18,316 bases of DNA, taken from Candidatus Poseidoniales archaeon (GTDB lineage: Archaea; Thermoplasmatota; Poseidoniia; Poseidoniales; Thalassarchaeaceae). Location: contig JAPKEY010000013.1 in the NCBI GenBank assembly GCA_028821815.1, forward strand, positions 1 through 18,316. Reading direction: 5' to 3'. Below the pieces are notes generated by a model, which had not been told where the DNA came from, ran no database searches, and saw only the letters and a program-made list of their open reading frames with translations. The stretch's first letter is position 1, and every line of letters starts with the position of its first letter. The translations under genes were made by a program, and so were the position numbers. Positions 7,747 through 16,046 of the stretch are shown piece by piece.

Positions 7747-8856
7747 ATGGTTCGAACTTTGGTAATGACTGTAGATCGTGACAATGATTTAGGGGTCAAA
7801 GCGGGTATTCGTGGAAGCGTTGTCGGACGCCGTCAGGTGCTCACTGCGGCTCTACGATTGGGCATTGCTGACCCCGAAGAGAGTGATACCAATGCGATTC
7901 TAGGTGCATTGCACCAGCATGACCTCTTGGCGGAGAGTGCTGAGCCCAATGATGCAGTAGAAATTGCCATTCTCACCGGAGATGAACGAGTAGGCATCAA
8001 ATCAGACCGAAACATCGCACAGCAACTTGAAGATGTCATCGCTGAATTCCAACCAGATCGTGGTGTTTTAGTGACGGATGGGATGGAAGATGAATCCGTC
8101 CTACCAATTCTAACAAGCCGACTGTCTATCGATCATGTCGAGAAAATCATTGTTCGTCAATCAAAGGGAATCGAAGGAACATACTACTACATTGCCAAGG
8201 CGATTGAGGATCCACGATGGCGTGCGAGGCTTTTGGTGCCAATCGCCGTATTCATGATGATTTTGGGATTGGGTATGATTCTGCCTAATGGAATTGTGAT
8301 TTTAGGTGCAATGCCATTGCTTGTCGGAGTCTACCTATTGTTCAAGGGACTGGGAGCTGAAGACCGCCTTGAACGATTGATGCGAGATATGCGAGAATCA
8401 GCAGATGCTGCGATTTTGTCTTCACTGTTGTGGGCCGTGACCGGTGTAGCGGTATTACTCGCCGTAGTTGAAGGATATGACACGTTTGGAGAATTCGAGG
8501 AAGGTGGAAGCAACATTCTGATAGGGCTGACAGTGTTACAGAAATCGCTCACTTGGATTGTCGTTGGAGCCCTCGCCTTCGCGCTATCATTGATGGTGTT
8601 GCGATGGAAGAAAGGAAACTTCAGTGGGCGATCAATTCTGATTATCGCATTTGGTGCTGTGCTGTGGACGATGTCAACTGCAGCTCTGCAAGTCGCAATT
8701 CGAATTACAGATGGAGGTGGATACGAGTATGACGTAACCACCATCATGAATGATTGGGGGCAAACTCTCCTCGCTTTGTTTATATTTTGGGCTGTCCGAA
8801 CTGGTGTTCGCTCTTGGGAATCAAAGCAAGATACCGGGCGTTATTGGGGCGTATAA
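7747..8856 (+). CDS. DUF373 family integral membrane protein
   Basis: Matches the archaeal DUF373 family: an N-terminal soluble domain opening VRTLVMTVDRDNDLGVKAG and containing LTGDERVGIKSDRNIAQQLE and VLVTDGMEDESVLPIL, with an IVRQSKGIEGTYYYI segment before the membrane part. From about residue 155, six hydrophobic segments can be counted by eye, separated by short loops and one acidic loop (EGYDTFGEFEEGG). The protein is about 369 residues from ATG 7747, chosen for its Shine-Dalgarno site. The function of DUF373 is not known to me; the Asp-rich N-terminal motifs suggest a Rossmann-like, possibly metal- or nucleotide-binding domain, which is inference. It converges on PriL with only 4 nt between stop codons. 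Confidence 0.9.
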   Translation: MVRTLVMTVDRDNDLGVKAGIRGSVVGRRQVLTAALRLGIADPEESDTNAILGALHQHDLLAESAEPNDAVEIAILTGDERVGIKSDRNIAQQLEDVIAEFQPDRGVLVTDGMEDESVLPILTSRLSIDHVEKIIVRQSKGIEGTYYYIAKAIEDPRWRARLLVPIAVFMMILGLGMILPNGIVILGAMPLLVGVYLLFKGLGAEDRLERLMRDMRESADAAILSSLLWAVTGVAVLLAVVEGYDTFGEFEEGGSNILIGLTVLQKSLTWIVVGALAFALSLMVLRWKKGNFSGRSILIIAFGAVLWTMSTAALQVAIRITDGGGYEYDVTTIMNDWGQTLLALFIFWAVRTGVRSWESKQDTGRYWGV

Positions 8857-8860
8857 ATAT

Positions 8861-10006
8861 CTATTCTCCGGCCGAAGGTTGGGGTGCTGCTGCTTGCTCT
8901 TCTCTATGCTTTGAGCGCTGGCGGGCACGGAGATATTTCAGAGGGTGATTCATCCACTCACGGTTGCATAGGTCAGACTTTGCATCACCACGTGTAATCG
9001 GACAGCAAGCGTTAATCTGCAGTTTAGGACATCCAGCAGGAGTATATTCATGCTCATACACGTGACTCAATTGATAGCGTGTTGTCTCTGCTGAATAATC
9101 TGGTGCATTGACAAAAAAAGCTTGTGCTTCATCAACGGTGAGGCCAATCACTCGCGACATACTGGCAAGAAATACACGACCAACATGATTGATGTTGACT
9201 GATTGTGTAAGTTGTGTGGTGATTTCTCGCATACAGGGTGGCCAATCTTCTTCCTCGGCTGAAGTGAACGAAACCTCAGTGCTCGCTTGATGCTGTAATA
9301 GGCCCACAATTCGTCCAACCTCCTCTGCCATTCGACCGACAAAGGCTTCGTCCATCCGTTCCATTCTCTCTCGACATTCATCGATGAGTTGCACCCTAAT
9401 ACGTTCTTTGAGAAGTCGGGAAAGACGCTGTTGACTGTTCTCTCTAGAGTCGGGAGACAATGTCACCCATCCATTCCGAACCGGGCGGTTAGGTAAGCGC
9501 CAATAAGAACCACTGATTTTGGGACAAATTTCTATGAAATCAATCATCGATACTTCCCAATTTCCATCTTCACCCATACGAACACCGCTTAGATAGGTCT
9601 CTGCAAGACGTTGGAATGATTCTGGCTGTTCGATACTACCCCACAAGTGATCAGCACGACTCGCTTCCCCTTCGGCCCAACGACCCAACAAACGTTCATC
9701 GAAGGAAGCACAGACTGTAACCATCGCATATAGGAATGACAGACATTCAACCATCTGACCGTATGGTGTGTGAATATCAACGGAAGTTGTGGCATCAATA
9801 CCCTTTCTGCTAACTACTGATTCAACTAGGCGCACCCTCGCGCGTACACGCACAACCTCAAGCCATTCAGTGTCAACCAACGCTTCTAAACTCACATCAT
9901 TGGTTTCCATGTGGGCTTTGATTGCCGAATTTGCCTGTGGGAGGAATGGATACCGTGCTGTGACGACAGGGTCCTCGATGGCTGGAGGCAGTAATGGCAT
10001 CGGCAT
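8861..10006 (-). CDS. priL: DNA primase large subunit, 4Fe-4S (PriL)
   Basis: The non-catalytic subunit of archaeal primase; it partners with PriS to start RNA or DNA primers at the replication fork, and its C-terminal domain holds a [4Fe-4S] cluster. The C-terminal half shows the family pattern: WPPCMREI (Cys about 258), NINHVGRVFLASMSRVIGLT, a YQLSHVYEHEYTPAGCPKLQ segment (Cys about 326), NACC (Cys 334/335), and DLCNREWMNHPLKYLRAR (Cys about 347). These give the four cluster ligands; one of the adjacent CC pair is surplus. The N-terminal half is helical and contains the DIHTPYGQMVECLSFLYAM region. Length about 381 residues, normal for the family. The frame is open to a TTG at 10039, but ATG 10006 (or 10000) is preferred because the extra residues are not family-like. 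PriS is not in the window. Divergent from mptE. Confidence 0.92.
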   Translation of the reverse strand: MPMPLLPPAIEDPVVTARYPFLPQANSAIKAHMETNDVSLEALVDTEWLEVVRVRARVRLVESVVSRKGIDATTSVDIHTPYGQMVECLSFLYAMVTVCASFDERLLGRWAEGEASRADHLWGSIEQPESFQRLAETYLSGVRMGEDGNWEVSMIDFIEICPKISGSYWRLPNRPVRNGWVTLSPDSRENSQQRLSRLLKERIRVQLIDECRERMERMDEAFVGRMAEEVGRIVGLLQHQASTEVSFTSAEEEDWPPCMREITTQLTQSVNINHVGRVFLASMSRVIGLTVDEAQAFFVNAPDYSAETTRYQLSHVYEHEYTPAGCPKLQINACCPITRGDAKSDLCNREWMNHPLKYLRARQRSKHREEQAAAPQPSAGE

Positions 10007-10063
10007 GGAGTGTCTACCCGGTGAACGAGGGTTCTTCAAGGCTCTCTATACCTCCGGAAGAAT

Positions 10064-10795
10064 GTGGACCCCTCTTCGTTTCTGCACCTGATTGAAATTC
10101 AGGATGAGATTCGGGCCGATTTTGGTTGGGGGTTGGAAGCGGATCTCAATTCTGCAAGAGAACTTCGAGGTGCTTGTGAAGATAAATCCGAAACACATCC
10201 CACTTGGACTGATGAGGGGCGGCAAGCAACGCTATTGCGACTTCAAGAGCGATTAATCTCGGCACCATTGACCATACTTGGAGCCGCGGCTGAAGTCGAA
10301 GATGTTCAGGCTGCAATACAAGATGGGCACAATATCATCGCTGCCGATGGTGCTGTGGGGGTGCTCACAGAAACTGATTTACCCGAAATTGCTTGGGATA
10401 CAGTACAATGTGTTGTCAGTGATGCCGATGGCGACCCCCCTCATCTAGCGATTGCTGCAGAACGAGGAATACCATTTATCCTGCATGCACACGGTGACAA
10501 TATCGATGAATGGACTAATTTTATTGATATCTTGCACCTATATGGAACACCACTTATTCTTACACATCAAACTCCGGAACACATTCTAGGCATGCACAAC
10601 CCAGGTGGTTTTACCGATGGTGATCGTGCCGTTTGCATCGCCCTATCAATGAATGTTCCACCAAATCAACTCACACTCAGAGGGTTTCGAACCGATATCA
10701 TTGGGCGCTGGACGGGTGCAACAATTCCAGAACGAAAGATGCGTAAGTTAGAGTGGATGAGGCGTATCCTTGAGATTGCGGGGGTGCGCATGTGA
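10064..10795 (+). CDS. mptE: 6-hydroxymethyl-7,8-dihydropterin pyrophosphokinase, MptE type (DUF115)
   Basis: Activates 6-hydroxymethyl-dihydropterin with ATP to the diphosphate, the step before condensation with an aminobenzoate in tetrahydrofolate or tetrahydromethanopterin synthesis. Recognised by DUF115 motifs: LGAAAEVEDVQ (about 72-82), IIAADGAV (91-98), VVSDADGDPPHL (117-128), ILHAHGDNIDEW (139-150), GGFTDGDRAV (181-190), then FRTDIIGRW and a basic ERKMRKLEWMRRIL tail. About 243 residues, within the family range. The start is GTG at 10064; no in-frame ATG lies before the conserved core. The final ATGTGA overlaps the GTG start of the next gene by 4 nt, so the two are probably translationally coupled. 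It is the archaeal enzyme, unrelated to bacterial FolK. Substrate is inferred from family. Confidence 0.9.
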   Translation: MDPSSFLHLIEIQDEIRADFGWGLEADLNSARELRGACEDKSETHPTWTDEGRQATLLRLQERLISAPLTILGAAAEVEDVQAAIQDGHNIIAADGAVGVLTETDLPEIAWDTVQCVVSDADGDPPHLAIAAERGIPFILHAHGDNIDEWTNFIDILHLYGTPLILTHQTPEHILGMHNPGGFTDGDRAVCIALSMNVPPNQLTLRGFRTDIIGRWTGATIPERKMRKLEWMRRILEIAGVRM

Positions 10796-11769
10796 ATCTA
10801 ATTCATGAAGCGATGGTGCGTGAATCCAGTGCTGATGGAAAGAAATCCAAGAAAGATGGGAAGAAAAATGCCCGTACGAGATTTATTGCAACTCTCGTTA
10901 CTTGGCTTTTGTTAAATCTCATTTGGTTGCAGGCATCACAAGCAATCGCAGTCAATGAAGTCAACAAACATGGCCGTGAAATCAATGGAAATTATGTCCT
11001 TGATGTTCCGAATATGATGAAAATGGACAAAGAGATTCCCGTTGATTTATCCTGCGATTTCAAGCCGAAAAATTCCACAGCACCTGTGGTTTTAGTTCGC
11101 ATACAACACAAGTTACCTTCCGGTGACATTTCCACGCTCTGGGAAGGCAATTCAACTGATGTATGTCCTGATTTATCGATGTCGTTAATCGCTGGTGAAC
11201 ACGTCTTCTACACTACGGTCGTTCTCGAGGAGGGGGCGGATCCTTATCCATCTCGTAATCTAAGTGCTGAAATGAATCTCGGAATGCATCTTTGGCAACC
11301 ATTTCGAGTTGAAGGATTCGTCATCGCCAACGCACTAGGTTTGTTTTTGGGGATTGCAGATCGAGCCATACGTGGTATCATTCGAAGACGACAAGAAGCA
11401 TTGATTCGTAACATGCCGTTACACAAGCGCCGGCAAAGGGATGAATGGGAGCAAATATCCCATTCAATGTCTGGTGGAGATGCGGTGGAAGTAGAGGACC
11501 TAGTTGGTTTCCAACCGCAAGATTCTGATGAGAGCATGGAAATGCAACGGCGGCGGATGCGAGATAAATTTGCGGCCCAATCTACTGAAGTTGATGGCGA
11601 TACCGAGGCCTTTGTCGATGATGATATCATAGATGAAGATGATGAATTGGGCCCTGGAACAACCGAAGGTTTGACTGGAGATGTTGAAGAAGATCGCAAT
11701 ATTCGAACCGTTGGTGATTTGTGGCGTAAACTGAGTGGTAGTGAAGAAAAGAAAAAGAAAAAACGCTAA
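10792..11769 (+). CDS. Two-TM membrane protein with extracytoplasmic domain and acidic/Lys-rich tail, unknown function
   Basis: Starts at GTG 10792 in a GTGA overlap with mptE; an in-frame ATG at 10813 is an alternative. A basic N-terminus (residues 16-30, KKSKKDGKKNAR) precedes a membrane helix at about 31-53. Residues 54-170 look extracytoplasmic and beta-rich, with Cys 88 and Cys 125 as a possible disulfide pair and three N-glycosylation sequons (about N94, N120, N156). A second membrane segment lies at about 173-190, followed by a basic stop-transfer stretch (RGIIRRRQ) and a long cytoplasmic tail rich in Asp/Glu (DDDIIDEDDE), ending in EEKKKKKR. No enzyme motif is seen and I do not recognise the family. 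The Ig-like or adhesion-like nature of the outer domain is only a guess. It ends directly against the DP2 stop codon. Confidence 0.78.
   Translation: MNLIHEAMVRESSADGKKSKKDGKKNARTRFIATLVTWLLLNLIWLQASQAIAVNEVNKHGREINGNYVLDVPNMMKMDKEIPVDLSCDFKPKNSTAPVVLVRIQHKLPSGDISTLWEGNSTDVCPDLSMSLIAGEHVFYTTVVLEEGADPYPSRNLSAEMNLGMHLWQPFRVEGFVIANALGLFLGIADRAIRGIIRRRQEALIRNMPLHKRRQRDEWEQISHSMSGGDAVEVEDLVGFQPQDSDESMEMQRRRMRDKFAAQSTEVDGDTEAFVDDDIIDEDDELGPGTTEGLTGDVEEDRNIRTVGDLWRKLSGSEEKKKKKR
11744..11763 (-). terminator. Oligo-T terminator candidate for DP2, made by the neighbour's Lys codons
   Basis: Read on the minus strand, just after the DP2 stop, the sequence is TTTTTTCTTTTTCTTTTC. Archaeal RNA polymerase can terminate at short T-runs without a hairpin, so this is a good candidate. 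On the plus strand the same bases encode the Lys-rich end of the two-TM membrane protein. Confidence 0.5.
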
Positions 11770-14700
11770 TTATCCACTGATAAAATCATCAAGCGTAAAC
11801 ACGGTTACACGATCATTTTTGAACAATGAATCTGCACTATTCACCAATCCATCAACACGCTGTTGGGTGTAGAGATCAACTTCGTAGTGCTCGATAACAT
11901 GTTGCATCACCCGGATGTATTTACGAACTGATCCTTCACTGACAGTGAGTGCGAGATTGCCTCTGCAAAGATGCGCCTCGCCTCGAGCGAAATCAATGCC
12001 TGAGCGCATCCCCTCCCCTCCTCTCGATTGATCTGGTGTTTTGATACATTTTCCTGACAAAGGAAAGCGTCGATATGATTCACCACATCGGACACATCTG
12101 AATTTCTGTCGTGTGAAAGCAAGAAGGTTACCACGAAGGTCTGGTAGGAAATGTGATTGAACTACTTGACTGGCTACATTTCGTACATCGACGCCACGCA
12201 ATTGTTGACCCAAAAGGAGTTGAGCATTCATTTTGTCAATCATGGTGTCTAACGTCTTGTAGGATGAATTCTCAGGGCCGGAATCAATTGATTGCGCATC
12301 ATGTGTGAAACCATATCCACGCACGGCCCCAATCGAACCTTTTCGTCTTTCGACTATGTCCATCTGATTGGCAATTTCAGCCGGATTAGGTTGGTCTTGA
12401 GTAGCTTCGTAAAAACCACGATGATACCACCACGATGTATCGACATTGAGGGCTTCTTTGTCGAGTTCTTCGGGGTTGAGACGAGTAGAGAGTGTGAGTG
12501 GGGCATCCATTCGTCCACCTCTATTGCTCGGAAGCAACTCTCGGCTGAAGTTAAGGAGGCAGTCCAGCAATAGAATCAACGCATCCTCATCACCGTCACA
12601 ATTGCGACGCTTTGCTGCATGATACAGTGTATGGGCATAGCCAGCACTCGCATTTGACCACCCGATGATTCGTGTCAATACACCGCCCGATGTGTGTGGA
12701 GCAAGGCCTACACAAAGATGGCCGACGAGATCATCTCCAGACTCGGCGTTGTAGAATGGCTCCATGCTATAAAATCGCTCAAGTAATTCATCGATAAAGG
12801 CGGTTGCACGAAGAAGAAAATCCTCAGCTTTCCTACTTAGAATGAAGTCTTGAGGATATAATTCTAGGATCTGGTCCGCCTTTGAAAGTGCTTGTCCATC
12901 TATGTCATGTGTGTACCCTAATTCAAGCAATTTTTCGACACTCGTGCCAATATCCCTCGGCTTGAAATGTGTGACTGGGACATCAATCATATCGAATCTA
13001 ACCGTGCCCGCCTTGAAGGCGGGGAGTTGATGTTTGGCGCGAAGGATTCCTTTCTCCAGTGGTTCAGGGTATCGTTCACTTGAGGTCAACCCCTTGACAC
13101 ACTTGAATTTCTTTGGGATTCGATCCAAACCCATCTTGATTCGTTTCGTTTCAAGAAGAGCGGGGATATTCACGGATTGATTAATCCCCTTTCGTCGGCC
13201 ATTCTTGGGTTTGCCATCATCAGTGGGTTTGGTTTTACCGCCACATTCTGTAGGGTCGCCTGGAATCATTCGGTGATGGCACATTGTGTATGGTGAGCGT
13301 TGACCGCACTTTGTGCACTCTCTTGTTCCCATCGTAACAAGTATGGTGCCTTTGTTGGCTGCTTCTGTGATCAATCGCTGGGGGCCCCCCTCATTCCCGA
13401 TTGGGAAAATACTGTGTGCCCATCCCTTGATTTTCCTAGGGGCTGCCTTTTCTGGTCTTCCCATACGACAACCGATACGGCATGGTGCTGCTGCAACCCA
13501 ACGAAGATCACTGCACTTACGAACCAGCCATAATGCTCCATCTACTTCATGTTCATCGAGCAACGCTTCCGCGGCTTCTAGAATGGCTGGTTCCGCTGGC
13601 CCCTCATCGGTGATTTCTTCAGCTGCTTTTCGGCCCTCAACCTCAGTTTCAGCAATTGATTCACCGCGCTGACGTGCTGCGGTTTCTGCACTAATCCGAA
13701 GAACGGAACGACGCTGTTCTAGGGATGTTTTTCGATCTCGTTCCACATTACAGGTCTGTTGCGCATCCATCAACTTGTTGAGGCGGGATTTGAGATGTGC
13801 TTTAGCATCAACACGTGTCTCGACACCATTTCGATCAGATGCAACCTGGAGTCCCATGCCTTCGATCAATGATTGCCATCCATGCATAATGAGAATATCT
13901 GAATCATCATGCATATGTGGAATTCCAAGAATCATTAGTGCTGATTTTACAAGTCCGTGTTCCAGATGATGTGTGCCCTTCGGCCAATTTCCTAAAACTG
14001 ATTTTGAAATCGACTTGATCTGACCAGGCATCTGTTCCGGTATGGTGTTTCGAATTACAGCTTCAGTTGACTGATTTTGACCACTAATCGGAAGTTCTGC
14101 TGGGGTGTGATCAATGGGTTCCCAATTCGCGGCAGCGCCCTGTAATCGCATCCAATTTCTATCAGGGTGGGGGTGGGTCGTGATTCCGTCTTCTGGGTGA
14201 ATCGCAGGCTCAATTTCCCCCTTGAGAAGTGCATCGATTAATGTGTTGATAAATTCTAGAGGTAAGTCGTTCCACCACAGATTCCACGGAGGTGGCACAG
14301 CGGTCAGAAAATTTCGAGAGATTTCGACTACAGTATCCCAATCCAGAGTCATTTTTCTCAGTTCACGATGCCATGTGCGCTGCCGATGGTGATTTTCAAG
14401 TTGATCTGTTGAACCCTCAATCATACCTGTCGAAGGTAGTCCATCGGGTAAACGACGACGTGATACCTTGAGCATTTTAGCAAACTTTTCAACACGTTCT
14501 TCCGAATTTAACGCTTCCAACAAATCGCTAGCAAACCAATCTGAAACGTAACCTGAAGGAACCAAGGGTTTGTTGTTTTCAGCAAATTCTCCATAACCAA
14601 TCATCAATTCCCCATTATCCCAAATTGAAAGCACATCATCTTCGATACGGTGCCACATTTCGGCGGACTGAATTCGGCCATAGCGCCCACTGTTGAGCAA

Positions 14701-15903
14701 GACTGTCGGCCCTTCCAAATCATCGCAGGGAACAACTGCGCAAGCCTTCCCCGGTCGTTCAATTTTCATCTGGGTTCCAACCGCCAGAAAATCACCCATT
14801 GCATGCATCGATGCAGGGTGAACGCCGGCTGCAGCAAGGCCAGAAGTTCGAGGACGGCCATACCTCAGACGGAAGCCACCAGGCGTATTGGGTTCACCAA
14901 AGACGGGTCGGCCTGCGATAATATCCTTCATGAATTGATTGTTAGTTTTGATCTTACGCCGCTTTGCGGTGGCTGATGATTGATCTTTTTTTTGCCGTGA
15001 TGCAAAGGTCGAGATGAAATCCCACCCTGGTATTTTCAGCCGTTCGGTGTGTTTCTGAATCTTAGCTGCTTTCAGGCACAAACCTTCACCGATGACCAAC
15101 ATCACACCACCTCGGATTCGCCCTCCGTCGATATTACGAACTTCACGATATCCTGCACATTCAATATCTTCAGTTTCCTCACCATTGATCATGATCGGGC
15201 ATGCCTTGACAATCATCTCGATTTCTTCTGGGGGCGGCTTGTATTGCAACCCTCCACGGTAGAGGCCAAATTCTTCTTTGACACGTTCAACCTCAGGCAT
15301 GGTCGGCTCATACTTGTCGAGTTTTAGGGCGCGGCGAATCATGTCAGCAATCAATACTGCAAGCGCTTGTGCCGTACCACCAGCTGCTCGAATAGGACCA
15401 CAAAAGTCGATGGATACAAATCGGGTCCCATCCAAATTGTTCAGAATTCGAACTTGCCCAATACCTTCGAGTGGAGCGACGAGAACTGCTTCGGTCAAGA
15501 CCGCGAGTCCGACACGCAAACCGGTGTCAACACTCTTCTTGACATCAGCAGTAATATCGTGCATTTGCAACGCAACATGCACCGCCATATCAATGGCTGC
15601 ATCTTCACGAGATTCCTTTTCAGCGAGCATCTTCCGGATGTCATCTTGAATGGGAATTGGTTTCTCATTTGGTGAGGGCTTGAGATATTCTTCTAGCAAT
15701 TTTTCCGCACGATCGGCAAGATCGATTGCTCGCGGGATTTCAACCTCGTCTTTGAGATCAAAACCTTTCGAGCGAGCCTTTCCTGCGAGTTGGTATATTT
15801 CCTCACATTTTTCGTCGAGATATGACTGATAATTTGCCATTTCTTTCTCGAGGCGTGGGGTGTCGAGAGGGGCAATAGGCCGACTCACTCCTCCCTCAGA
15901 CAT
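11770..15903 (-). CDS. polC: DNA polymerase D large catalytic subunit (DP2)
   Basis: The polymerizing subunit of archaeal replicative polymerase PolD, which pairs with the exonuclease subunit DP1. About 1377 residues, usual for an intein-free DP2. N-terminal signatures include DGTRFVSIDFCGPIRAAGGT and PGGFRLRYGRPRTSGLAAAG. A zinc finger uses Cys 863, 866, 875 and 887 (CTKCGQRSPYTMC ... PTEC). The catalytic NCDGDEDALILLLDCLLNFS motif has its Asp residues at about 1103, 1105 and 1107, followed by LPSNRGGRMDAPL. A C-terminal zinc site uses Cys 1270, 1273, 1286 and 1313. No intein interrupts the DGDED site. The frame extends to a TTG at 15969, but ATG 15903 has a Shine-Dalgarno sequence (GGAGTGAT) and starts the typical N-terminus. 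DP1 is not in the window. It converges with the membrane protein gene with no bases between stop codons. Confidence 0.97.
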   Translation of the reverse strand: MSEGGVSRPIAPLDTPRLEKEMANYQSYLDEKCEEIYQLAGKARSKGFDLKDEVEIPRAIDLADRAEKLLEEYLKPSPNEKPIPIQDDIRKMLAEKESREDAAIDMAVHVALQMHDITADVKKSVDTGLRVGLAVLTEAVLVAPLEGIGQVRILNNLDGTRFVSIDFCGPIRAAGGTAQALAVLIADMIRRALKLDKYEPTMPEVERVKEEFGLYRGGLQYKPPPEEIEMIVKACPIMINGEETEDIECAGYREVRNIDGGRIRGGVMLVIGEGLCLKAAKIQKHTERLKIPGWDFISTFASRQKKDQSSATAKRRKIKTNNQFMKDIIAGRPVFGEPNTPGGFRLRYGRPRTSGLAAAGVHPASMHAMGDFLAVGTQMKIERPGKACAVVPCDDLEGPTVLLNSGRYGRIQSAEMWHRIEDDVLSIWDNGELMIGYGEFAENNKPLVPSGYVSDWFASDLLEALNSEERVEKFAKMLKVSRRRLPDGLPSTGMIEGSTDQLENHHRQRTWHRELRKMTLDWDTVVEISRNFLTAVPPPWNLWWNDLPLEFINTLIDALLKGEIEPAIHPEDGITTHPHPDRNWMRLQGAAANWEPIDHTPAELPISGQNQSTEAVIRNTIPEQMPGQIKSISKSVLGNWPKGTHHLEHGLVKSALMILGIPHMHDDSDILIMHGWQSLIEGMGLQVASDRNGVETRVDAKAHLKSRLNKLMDAQQTCNVERDRKTSLEQRRSVLRISAETAARQRGESIAETEVEGRKAAEEITDEGPAEPAILEAAEALLDEHEVDGALWLVRKCSDLRWVAAAPCRIGCRMGRPEKAAPRKIKGWAHSIFPIGNEGGPQRLITEAANKGTILVTMGTRECTKCGQRSPYTMCHHRMIPGDPTECGGKTKPTDDGKPKNGRRKGINQSVNIPALLETKRIKMGLDRIPKKFKCVKGLTSSERYPEPLEKGILRAKHQLPAFKAGTVRFDMIDVPVTHFKPRDIGTSVEKLLELGYTHDIDGQALSKADQILELYPQDFILSRKAEDFLLRATAFIDELLERFYSMEPFYNAESGDDLVGHLCVGLAPHTSGGVLTRIIGWSNASAGYAHTLYHAAKRRNCDGDEDALILLLDCLLNFSRELLPSNRGGRMDAPLTLSTRLNPEELDKEALNVDTSWWYHRGFYEATQDQPNPAEIANQMDIVERRKGSIGAVRGYGFTHDAQSIDSGPENSSYKTLDTMIDKMNAQLLLGQQLRGVDVRNVASQVVQSHFLPDLRGNLLAFTRQKFRCVRCGESYRRFPLSGKCIKTPDQSRGGEGMRSGIDFARGEAHLCRGNLALTVSEGSVRKYIRVMQHVIEHYEVDLYTQQRVDGLVNSADSLFKNDRVTVFTLDDFISG

Positions 15904-15906
15904 CTC

Positions 15907-15914
15907 ATCACTCC
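15907..15914 (-). promoter_or_regulatory. Shine-Dalgarno site fixing the DP2 start
   Basis: On the minus strand GGAGTGAT lies 3 nt before the ATG at 15903 (GGAG core 7 nt before), matching the anti-SD core. It favours ATG 15903 over the upstream TTG at 15969. A weak TATA-like GCTTTAGG at 15953-15946 would give a leader of about 20 nt including this site. Confidence 0.55.
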
Positions 15915-15971
15915 GTGCGAACGCAGTCCAAGGGTTATCGACCGTCCTAAAGCATTGGGTGGACTGCAAAC

Positions 15972-15988
15972 CACTTCCATAGGAAGTG
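15972..15988. repeat. Perfect 7-bp inverted repeat in the DP2 / pyrE divergent region
   Basis: CACTTCC, loop ATA, GGAAGTG, all seven pairs matching. It sits between the divergent DP2 and pyrE genes, upstream of both preferred start codons. Position suits a shared operator. By chance such repeats do occur in a window this size, so function is not established. Confidence 0.5.
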
Positions 15989-16036
15989 TATCCACACCCG
16001 GCGAAGGTTCATGGAAGGTCAGCAACGACGCATGGT

Positions 16037-16042
16037 GGGGAG
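16037..16042 (+). promoter_or_regulatory. Shine-Dalgarno candidate for pyrE
   Basis: GGGGAG lies 4 nt upstream of the ATG at 16047. It favours this ATG over the in-frame ATGs at 16011 and 16032, neither of which has such a site. Confidence 0.4.
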
Positions 16043-16046
16043 AAGG

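Noticed and set aside
11244..11699. A 151-codon minus-strand Ser-rich frame
   Set aside because: It is the antisense of the acidic tail of the two-TM membrane protein; Ser/Arg richness is a by-product of the Asp/Glu codons.
12580..12610. Possible intein at the DP2 catalytic motif
   Set aside because: The DGDED motif is continuous with flanking DP2 sequence and the protein has ordinary length, so no intein is present.
13300..13672. Plus-strand frames opposite DP2, including a 119-codon frame
   Set aside because: Antisense to a conserved zinc-finger region of DP2; no domain and no promoter or ribosome site.
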